From Heliocidaris erythrogramma (lineage: Eukaryota; Echinodermata; Echinoidea; Camarodonta; Echinometridae): DNA of 64,000 nt. The translations under genes were made by a program, and so were the position numbers. Below are positions 55,991 through 64,000 of the stretch, one piece after another. The stretch lies in the NCBI GenBank assembly GCA_025617745.1, contig CM046869.1, positions 10,745,168 through 10,809,167 of the forward strand, in the 5' to 3' direction. How positions within the stretch are numbered: the first letter of the stretch is position 1; the number at the start of each line of letters is the position of its first letter. A model generated the notes under the pieces. That model searched no databases. It was given only the letters and a program-made list of their open reading frames with translations, and had not been told where the DNA came from.

Positions 55991-56890
55991 ATGGAGGAAT
56001 ATCGAATGATCTTTTTATTCGTACATTAACCCTGTGTTTTTTCTTTAGGATTGTATTATAAGAGCTAGCGAGCTCCACTGCCTCACATTGTATTTGTAGT
56101 GATATGGCTTTTTTGAATCTGTATGGCTCTTTTTGTTAGAAACAGTAGGAAATATAGTAAAAGGGGGCATTTTTCAGAAGAGGAAAGGGCGCTTATCAGA
56201 GGTGGAAAGGGGCACTTATGAGAAGAGGAAAAAGGCACTTATTGGAAGTTCTTTGCAGATGTGAACCCCTTTGTTATATTCAGATGATGAAAAAAACATG
56301 AAAGGGATTGTCCATTTATTTGCACTTTACAATCAGAGAGACATGGACGGAACTTCATTTGAAAATGCTGGGGATGGTACAATGTCAACAAAATAATTAG
56401 GGTAGTTTCAGGTCTGTGAATAGAAAAAAAGTCACATTTTCTACGTTAGTTTCGAGGAGGGGCAAACATATTTTAACATTTTGCTTCCCAAAGATTAGAA
56501 AGGACACGCCCCCGCCCTCAGGATTTCCACTCGTGTAGCCTATGTACAAGAATAAAAAAATCACACAATTTACTCAATCTTAGCTCAAATTTCATAGCAG
56601 ATTTTTTTTCTGACAACTCTTTCCTTTTACATTTACCACTAGCATTTTCTTTCCTCTGGCATTTTTACCTCTGGCATTTTCCTCTGGCATTTTTACCTCT
56701 GGCTTTTTTTTCCTCTGGCATTTTTACCACTGTCATTTTTACTTCTGGCATTTTTACCTCTGGCATTTTTACACCGAATCAAAATGACAACATCAGTTAG
56801 TTTGGAGGAATATCGAATGATCTGTTTATTCGTACATAAACCCTGTCCCTTTTCTTTAAGATTGTATAATAAGACCTAGCGAGCGTAGCG
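55991..56890 (+). repeat. Direct duplication of the foldback right end and its flank
   Basis: About 55925-56085 (ctggcatttttacaccgaa, ggaggaatatcgaatgatct, attcgtacattaaccctg) recurs at about 56740-56890 with few changes, a period of about 815 bp. Between them is a zone of aaaagggcacttatcagaag-like units. No gene. Confidence 0.75.
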
Positions 56891-56989
56891 AGCGAGTTTG
56901 CGGTGAATTTTGAGAAAAGTACTGCCCTTACTTGGTGTAAATTATGGGAACATTCGAGCGAGCGGAATGAGAACCCACATAGGGCATTT

Positions 56990-57215
56990 ATTAAAAAGAA
57001 AAGGTGCATCTATCCGAAGTAAAAGTGCACTTATCAGAAGGAGAAATGGACACTTATTAGAGAGACAAGGAGGCAATTATCAAATTTGATAAGGGGCAAT
57101 TATCAGAAGGAGAAAAAGGGCATTTATCAGAAGGGAAATGGTACTTATTAGAAAAGAAATGGGGGAAATTTAGTAGTAAAAAGGGCACTTATCAGAGAGA
57201 AAGTGGGTATTTCTT
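56990..57215 (+). repeat. Minisatellite of gcacttatcagaaggagaaa units
   Basis: Roughly eight imperfect units of 25-30 bp containing cacttatcagaag or gcaattatcagaagg. A shorter run of the same family is at about 56160-56245. Confidence 0.8.
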
Positions 57216-57950
57216 CATTAATAAAAAGGACCATTTTGGGGTACTTGGAAAAGTGGAGGTGTTGTGCCCCCTGCCCCCGGTAGTGCCGCTTCTGAAAGCA
57301 GGGAGAATCTTCGCTTGATTTCTGTATCATTTTGTCATCAGTAAGTCGTTCATGAATCATGCATTTTTTCAATTAGATTTAAAGACATTTATTTCCAACT
57401 TTCCATTATAAGTATACAAAGAAATAAATAAAATAATGTACATGTATTTACATGTATTAACAAAATATCATCTTGACAAAATATACATTCACGTGGTACA
57501 TACACAATTGGAGGACACACCTCTAAAGGAAAAGCTTGGGGCGACATAGAACCATTGTGATATAGATGTAGGTTATATATATTTAATCTGATAATTTTCT
57601 TTTTCTCTTAATAAAAAATGATGAAATATACTTTTCCTTTTTTGGTATCAAGACCTGTTCTTTCAAGTTTCAAAATTAAATTGAATGCTCCTCTCCCAAT
57701 CACCCCACACTCAGTACGCTTTAAGGGTCAATCAATTGCTCTTTCAATGGCTATGACATCTAGTACTCACGATAGCCCGTTATGTCATGACCACAGGCGT
57801 AGCCAAGATTTTTCAATAGGGGGGGGGGGGGCAGACGTGAAGGATCCACCCGCATAGCCAGGATTGTATTTTTTTTTCTCTCACTTCCCCCGCTTTTTCG
57901 CTCTCGCTTTTATTTTTTAGTGGCTGAATGCCCCTGTGTGCCCCCCGTAT
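57216..57950. other. No gene seen; poly-G element
   Basis: AT-rich sequence with a gggcgtagccaagattt-type segment and a G13 tract at 57795-57835. Nothing coding could be supported. Confidence 0.4.
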
Positions 57951-57951
57951 T

Positions 57952-58010
57952 ATTATTATTTCAAGTCTTGACCACTGGCGTAGGCCAGTGGTCAAGACTT
58001 GAAATAATAA
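57952..58010. repeat. Near-perfect palindrome, 27-bp arms, 4-nt loop
   Basis: Arms read attattatttcaagtcttg then accactggc, followed by loop gtag and the exact reverse complement. The centre (ccactggcgtaggccagtgg) resembles the ends of the common ggcgtagcc elements, so this may be a snap-back end of one. Confidence 0.85.
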
Positions 58011-58020
58011 TGATTTTAAA

Positions 58021-58169
58021 ATAATAACCCGTATTCTGAACTCCGGTTTAAGTAAAACCAGAGTTTAATTAAAACTGATTTAAACCGCATGTCCAGTTTA
58101 AAATTCTGTACAAAGTTAAACCACACTAGACTGCAGTTCAAGTTAAACCGGAGTTCAGAATACGGGCCA
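58021..58169. mobile_element. 145-bp MITE related to the 44.3-47.0 kb element
   Basis: Inverted ends cccgtattctgaactccgg and ccggagttcagaatacggg, with the same gtttaagt/aaccagag words inside as the 2.7-kb element at 44287-46982. Likely a deletion derivative of that family. Confidence 0.88.
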
Positions 58170-58174
58170 TTGTC

Positions 58175-58381
58175 ACATATCAACATTACGTTTTCATGTA
58201 CATGTATATGTTTATATACAAACATCCCAAGTTTTGTCATCTGTTTGATTTCAATCGTGATATACAGAATTATCCAACAAGGTCTGAGAGAGACATCCAT
58301 ATTCCTAGAGATAGAACAGTTTCGTTTCAATAAAATATTCACTTTACTGGTCCAAAACTCTGGGACGAATTTTTAAATTTT
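58175..58381 (+). pseudogene. LINE C-terminal fragment
   Basis: Plus-strand reading gives MYMFIYKHPKFCHLFDFNRD, IQNYPTRSERDIHIPRDRTV, a stop, then NIHFTGPKLWDEFLNF. This matches the conserved tail (N-YPTR..., FTGPKLWN) of CR1/L2-like ORF2 proteins. 5'-truncated and interrupted by the neighbouring MITE. Confidence 0.7.
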
Positions 58382-58580
58382 CAGATTTCAGTGTTAAAAT
58401 AATACCCTTCATTACCTACTTTACTCCTATAGTATAAAAGGAGTAGTTTTTCAAACAATTTAGTCCTTAGCACATATAACAGATTATAATTTATAGTCTA
58501 TATAGATACGAATAAGTGATTGGTCTAAATGCCATCACGTGACTAGAGCTACAAGGATCGCCAATGTGATATTTTGGTTT

Positions 58581-58631
58581 TGACGTCACCTCGGTCAACA
58601 TAACGCGTTATGTTGACCGAGGTGACGTCAC
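58581..58631. repeat. Perfect 50-bp palindrome with TGACGTCA ends
   Basis: The sequence from 58581 to 58630 equals its own reverse complement: TGACGTCACCTCGGTCAACA continues to centre TAACGCGTTA. TGACGTCAC also occurs as a direct repeat at both ends (58581-58589 and 58623-58631), so it can be read as a 33-bp hairpin between 9-bp duplications. TGACGTCA is a CRE-type site (CREB/ATF) by established knowledge; whether it works here is unknown. Confidence 0.9.
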
Positions 58632-58764
58632 TCACTTCATAGTGTGAAACGCTAGCTGTACTTGTTTTTTCAGCGCATCTGAACAACACCTCTGCTGTGC
58701 TGTCTCTGCTCTGTTTAAGAGTGTGCTGGAATTGCGTTGGAACCCGAGTCCTACAATACATTAA

Positions 58765-58982
58765 GGTAAAAAAAAAACTAAACTGTAAAATTACACTAAA
58801 AACTGTATAAAAACCCTATTTTGCCTTAAAATCACAAGTTTCTGGTGTAACTCAGTTTCGCAATTACAAATGAGGTACTTTTACGGGGAAATTGTAAAAA
58901 TAACATCACAACTTCTGTATTAATAATAAACAGAACAAATCTGTACTTTTCCCCTGTAAAAATACAAATATTTTTTTACAGT
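58765..58982. mobile_element. Probable MITE ending tttttacagtgtg
   Basis: AT-rich, with several actgtaaaa, ttacactaaaaactg and tttttttacagtgtg words, like the TACACTGTAAAA ends of the nested MITE at 16139-16597. The left end is uncertain. Confidence 0.45.
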
Positions 58983-61082
58983 GTGTAAATTGACATTGGA
59001 GGTACGTTGGAACTCGGTCAAGGGACCATGAAGAAACAGAAACAGATATGGGAAGGGCATTTAGAATCATTAGCAAGTCCAAAAAGTATGAAACCTTATT
59101 TCGAATACAGTGTTGTTGGACAATAAAACTGTGAAGCTTAAAAGTTAGTAATTGTCGTCTTATGACATAAGTGATCTTTATCATGCACATAACATAATTA
59201 TTTTTAATATAACTACTAGACCTTTACATGTTTATGTATTCAGCGAGGTTTTCCATGTGGTTTTCCCCAGTAAATTGCGGAAAAGTGTGTGTGAGGGTGT
59301 GTGTGTGCGCGAAGTTGTTGTTTTTGTTGTTGTTTTTGGTTTTCAAGGGGTTGGAGGAAGCTCTTATAATATGGAGACGGAAATGTCAGTGCGTTACGAA
59401 AACATATCATAGACAATAATATATTATTTCTTTGTTGTTTTCATTTGATTTGATTATCGTCCCTCTTAGGAAGATATTAAGACAAACATTCCATACTCTT
59501 TGAGAAAAAATTGGTCAAATTTTACTGTTCAGAAAATCTGTAAACGAAATGTAATGTTGCTTATTCAACTGTATTTGCCCTGACAATAAACTGAGAAGCT
59601 TCAAAAGTATGCTGCAATTGCCATCTCATAGTACTAGTGATCTTTATCACTGAAAAGAATGTTTTTAATTTAACGACTAGACCTTGACGTTTGTATTCAG
59701 CGGATTTTCCATGTGGTTTTCCCCAGCAAATGGCGGAGAAGTGTGTGTGAGGGTGTGTGTGTGTGTGTGTGTGTGTGCGAGGTTGTTGTTTTTGTTGTTG
59801 GTTTTGGTTTTTAAGGGGTTGGAGGAAGCTCTTATAATATGGAGACGGAAATGTCAGTGCGTTACGAAAACATATCATAGACAATAATATATTATTTCTT
59901 TGTTGTTTTCATTTGATTTGATTATCGTCCCGCTTAGGAAGATATTAAGACAAACATTATTCCATACTCTTTGAGAAAAAAAAGATTGGTTAAATTTTAC
60001 CGCTCAGAAAATCTGTAAACGAAATGTAATGTTGCTTATTCAACTGTATTTGCCCTGACAATAAACTGAGAAGCTTCAAAGGTATGCTGCAATTGCCATC
60101 TCATAGTACTAGTGATCTTTATCACTAAAAATGTTTTTAATTTAACGACTAGACCTTGACGTTTGTATTCAGCGGATTTTCCATGTGGTTTTCCCCAGCA
60201 AATGGCGCAGAGGTGTGTGCGCGGGGGGGGGGGGGGGGATAATTTTAAGGACACGGAAATGTGATATCGTACACAATACATCATTTCTTTATCGTCTGCA
60301 TATATGATTTGATTATCGTCCCGCATTGGGGGATATGAGACAATTATTTTCCAGGACTGCTCAGAGAAGCAATTTACTGGGGAAAACCACATGGAAAACC
60401 CCGCTGAATACATAAAAATGTAAAGGTCTAGTAGTTATATTAAAAATAATTATGTTATGTGCATGATAAAGATCACTAATGTCATAAGACGACAATTACT
60501 AACTTTTTAGCTTCTCAGTTTTATTTTCCAACAACACTGTATTCCAAATAATTTTTCATACTTTTTGGACTTGCTAATGAGCTTGTGGTCTAACAAATTT
60601 AACATTCTAAATGCCCTTCGCGGAGAAATAATTTCATCTATTAAAGTCTGATGGAAAGAAAAACACTAGCAATGCAAGAGTCATGTGTTCAAATTGCGTT
60701 AATGTGACAGGAGGCAAAAATAGAGAAACTTAATTCTCCTGTTCTCTTGAGCTGAAACTATGCAATCCGTTCAGAAAAAATGAGCTATTAATAAGCAGAC
60801 ATAAATATCCAGTGTTGCTTGTCAAGGCTTTCCTGGAGTTACATTAAAAAAATAATTATGTTATGTGATAAACAATGTGAGACGACAATTGCCAACTTTT
60901 AAGCTTCTCAGTTTTATTGTCCAACAACACTGTATTCGAAATAAGGTTTCATACTTTTTGGACTTGCTAATGAGCTTGTAGTCTAACAAATTTAACATTG
61001 TAAATGCCCGTTGCATTTCTGTTTCTGTTTCTTCATGGTCCCTTGACCGAGTTCCAACGTACCTCCATTGTCAATTTACACG
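58983..61082. mobile_element. 2.1-kb foldback element with GTGTAAATTGACA ends
   Basis: Inverted ends GTGTAAATTGACATTGGAGG and CCTCCATTGTCAATTTACAC. Long inverted segments recur: 58983-59260 matches inversely both 60370-60560 and 60840-61082. A unit with ccatgtggttttcccc and a (gt)n run occurs at 59250, 59705 and 60180, and 59440-59640 is repeated at 59925-60115. It is thus a multi-copy palindromic repeat with no transposase that I can identify. Confidence 0.82.
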
Positions 61083-61930
61083 CACACGTTTAAAAGGGCT
61101 CTATTTAATCCTTGTAGTGATCCAAAAACAACACCTTCCGGAAAGCAGTGATTTTGGAATGACAGTGCACCGTTAAACATGACCAATGGAACTTTAAATG
61201 TACGACAGTGAACAAATTTCTTGCACCCTTTGAAAATATCTATTTGTATTCCGTTAAGGGCAGAGACAGCCATCTAAAGATGCATCGATTTTGTTTTTTT
61301 CTCAATGTAATTAATGTTCAAACTATCACAAATTATTTGATTCCAATACCAAATTTTCACCATACAGCAGTAATTTATAGCTTAAAATTCGAAAAAAGTT
61401 TTTGTTGGCTCTGATGGATCCTTTTAATATATTCTGCATATTATCGCTTCGCCTCATTACGTTTTTAAATAATAATGTCCTCTCCGGGTCTAAATTTGGT
61501 TTCTACAAAAAACATTAAACTACGCACGACCTTCTATTATTCATTAATGAAATTGCTAGAGCTATTGACAGTATGTCACGCACTGCAGGTATTTTCCTGT
61601 GCCGGCCGCACAGAAACGTTGTTAGCGCTAACAGCGCGCTAACAGTACCGATAGCGATGATTTGGCCGCACAGAAGAGTAATGTTAGTCAAATTCACTAA
61701 CAGCGCTGTTAGCCTAACATTTCAAGGCCGCACAGAAGCTAACAGTAGTGGTAATGTTTTAACAACTCACTAACGGTGCCAGGGGCACCAATAGTGACAA
61801 TGTTAGTGAATAATTTCTTGTGTGCGCTATAACTTGCCTCTCCTTTTTTTGATACCAAGTACTTAAACATAGACCCAGACTAATTAAGAATGTGGTGGGT
61901 AACGGGTGACATAGATTTTGCTGATAACGG
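61083..61930. repeat. Non-coding sequence with ggccgcacagaa repeats and gcta palindromes
   Basis: ggccgcacagaa occurs three times (about 61607, 61671 and 61726). Between them lie palindromic words ttagcgctaa and ctaacagcgctgttag, a short 55-60 bp tandem arrangement. No gene elsewhere in the stretch. Confidence 0.6.
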
Positions 61931-62638
61931 CACAAACTTGTTGTATGTTATTTAGTAATTCAATCTCATCTCTTGATGGTAATGTATTACTTAAAAACAC
62001 CACAATTAAAATGGTCGAGTAGTTAAAGTTTCTTGGTTTACTTATTGATAATAAGTTATCTTGGAAACCACAGACTCTGTATCTAAACAATTTACTCTCT
62101 AGAAATGTTGGTATTATAAAAAAAATGAAATATTTGTTTCCCTCTCATGTATTACTCTTGTTGTATTCCACCTTGGTTCTACCCTACATAAGTTATGGCA
62201 TTCTTGCTTGGGGCAACTGTACTAAGTCTCAGTTGGATAGACTCTCAGTTATACAAAAACGGGTGATGAGAATAATTTTGAAAAAGCCTAGACTAGCTCC
62301 GTCTAAAATATTATTCTTTGAAAATAAATCGTTCTAAACGATTTGTTTTATTACCAGTTAGGCAGTTCAATGTATCAAGTACGAATTCATGAATTGCCTC
62401 AGGTTTTACAATCAATGCTTAAAACGAATGATGGAATACATAGGCATTCTACACGACAATCATCTTTCTTTCATTTACCACTTCTTCGTACTCAGTTTGC
62501 CCAGAAAACATTAATCTAAACTATGCCCTTCTATTGAAATCATCTTGATTCAAATCTAACGCAAGCTTCCTCTCTTAAATCTTTTAGAAGAAATCTTAAA
62601 CATTATCAAATTAGCTCTTACAGCGTAAGTCTATAACA
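61930..62638 (+). pseudogene. LINE ORF2 C-terminal fragment, decayed
   Basis: Readable blocks: LKFLGLLIDNKLSWKPQ, MKYLFPSHVLLLLYSTLVLP then YISYGILAWGNC, and LSVIQKRVMRIILKKPRLAP. These are the thumb and C-terminal region of a CR1/L2-like RT (KFLG-x-x-IDxxLxW; Y-x-x-x-VWG; LQ-x-KR-x-R-x-I). Frames are broken after 62337. Confidence 0.78.
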
Positions 62639-62639
62639 G

Positions 62640-62908
62640 GGGCGTATCCAGGATTTCCCAATGGGGGGGGGGGGGGCGCCAGGCATTATTGATCGCCGTC
62701 CCGGGGGAGGGTCTAATGGGAGGGGGTCCCCCTCCCCTTTGAAAATTTTTGCTTCTGAAGAAGGGCTGAGATGCAAAATAATCCTATATGTGACCAATTT
62801 GAAGCCTATTTAATGAACAACTTTTTTTTTCCTAGTTTTTTTTTTTTTACGACGGCCAATAGGGGGGGGGGGGGGCGCCTGTTGCGCCACCCCCTGGATA
62901 CGCCACTG
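62640..62908. mobile_element. MITE with gggcgtatccagg ends and poly-G
   Basis: Left end caggggcgtatccaggattt and right end ccccctggatacgccactg are inverted copies. Each arm has a G run (about 62663-62675 and 62862-62875) next to cgcc. One of several related elements in the window with homopolymeric G inside the arms. Confidence 0.8.
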
Positions 62909-63547
62909 CATCTGTACAGTATTTAGTTTTCTGCCTGTGTCTAAACAGAACATAAACAAAACCTTTATAAGACATCTTTTTATTCATACTTAATACACAT
63001 ACATGTATTATGTGTATCTGGTTTTTCTACTACTATATAAACGCGATAGGCTGACATTAACTGCTAGTATAAATACTAGTTCATAGTATGCTTATTTTAT
63101 TTTGATGTTATAGTGATGTTGTGTGTGCATTTATTTTTTTTCCCCTTTTACACACGTCTTGTCTCGTCTCTTTATTGCTATATATGTATATGTATACATA
63201 ATTACATACATATATTTCTTAGTTCTCTCTGTTATTGGGGAACCTAGTTTTAACAAGCTGTGCTTTTCCTTAGGTTCTCCCATAATACTGCTTTTTGGAA
63301 TTGTTATTAATGTATCTGTATTCGAAATTTTGAACGATGTATGCTCACCAATAATGTTCATGGCAGATTTCTGCAGTAATATGAAAAAAAAATTAATTAA
63401 TTCATTCATTCATTAAAGTATAGGTTTTCCAAAGCAGTGTTTGAAGACCTTTTAACATTGTAGGCCCTGCTTTGGAAAAAAAACGTTACGGTGAGTAACC
63501 ATGTACCATACCTTAAGTACAGTCAATGTAACTGAATAGTGTAAAAG
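62909..63547. other. No gene seen; AT-rich
   Basis: AT-rich sequence with tatata and (ATTC)n words (63398-63416). A short inverted pair, ggttttccaaagcag / ctgctttggaaaa, lies at about 63423-63480 (hairpin). Confidence 0.4.
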
Positions 63548-63757
63548 GCAGTGGCGGCACCAAGGGGGGCATGGGGGCATTTGCCCCTCCCCCCCCCCCA
63601 GTCAGAAGCATTGCCCCCCCAATAATTTTCGGAGTGAAAAAAACAATAGGGTGGAAAAAAATTGTGTGCACCCTTGCCCCCCCCCCCCAACATTTTCCTT
63701 TGCCCCCCATTTGCTCCCCCCAACCCCACTTTAAAAATCCTGGTGCCGCCACTGGTA
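63548..63757. mobile_element. MITE with CAGTGGCGGCACCA ends and poly-C/G arms
   Basis: Left end cagtggcggcaccaaggggg and right end atcctggtgccgccactg are inverted copies. The arms contain C runs (about 63588-63599 and 63680-63689). The apparent Pro/Gly-rich open frames on both strands come from these tracts. Confidence 0.82.
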
Positions 63758-64000
63758 ATAGGCTACATACGCATCAGCCACTGATGATGAGAAGCATCAT
63801 GATGAAAATCATCATTGGCAAATAAGCCTACTCCCATGACTGAAGAGCTAAAAAATAAACAATAAATAAATAAATAAATAAATGAGAAGTGGGCTTGCAT
63901 TTTTTTTTTGTGGTACAGTATTTTAATCTAAAAGCTAAATGCTAGTAGTTGCAGCAAGCAATAATTTCACGCGAAAGTCTTTGGAATCAAAGTTAACTGT

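Overview
The window is eukaryotic DNA, not bacterial. It is AT-rich and intron-bearing, with GT-AG splice sites, microsatellites and very dense mobile elements. The repertoire points to a marine invertebrate deuterostome, most likely an echinoderm such as a sea urchin (inference, no search run). It includes CR1/L2-like LINEs with a separate ORF1, a Penelope-like element, many short inverted-repeat elements, and a foldback element with 15-16 bp tandem-repeat arms like the sea-urchin TU family.

I find one host gene, on the minus strand from about 52.9 kb down to 13.28 kb. Six exons (52862-52142, 40785-40660, 32400-32258, 15590-15510, 15262-15027, 13419-13278) join in phase at canonical splice sites into one 1449-nt reading frame (482 codons plus stop). 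The product is an EXD1/Egalitarian-type DEDDy 3'-5' exonuclease-domain protein with all the motif residues present. Families of this type act in piRNA biogenesis (EXD1) or mRNA localisation (Egalitarian). The gene covers 39.6 kb because its three large introns (11.4, 8.3 and 16.7 kb) are packed with nested transposons.

Layout. 1-13.2 kb lies downstream of the gene: a broken LINE (LINE-A, about 2.6-6.6 kb) with a SINE-like insert, then several TIR elements, including a triple-nested inverted-repeat element at 10.9-12.4 kb. 13.3-15.6 kb holds the last three exons. 15.6-32.3 kb is intron 3. It carries a minisatellite split by a nested MITE, then LINE-B (about 18.6-31.0 kb), interrupted by a Penelope-like element (22.5-25.46 kb), a small SINE-like insert and a foldback element (25.66-30.27 kb) that itself holds another LINE fragment. 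32.4-40.66 kb is intron 2: an L1/Tx1-like LINE fragment split by a Tc1-like transposon, then four TTAA-flanked inverted-repeat elements, one nested in another. 40.8-52.1 kb is intron 1: a Rex1-like LINE fragment split by a SINE and an inverted LINE copy, then LINE-D (about 42.95-52.09 kb), interrupted by two TIR elements. 52.9-64 kb lies upstream of the recognised exons and holds foldbacks, minisatellites, perfect palindromes and LINE fragments.

Points of interest: almost every autonomous element is antisense to the host gene; two near-identical LINE copies in opposite orientation bracket exons 2 and 3; and several very short unrelated hairpins are each flanked by 6-9 bp direct repeats. Element ends are exact where a duplication could be read and approximate elsewhere.
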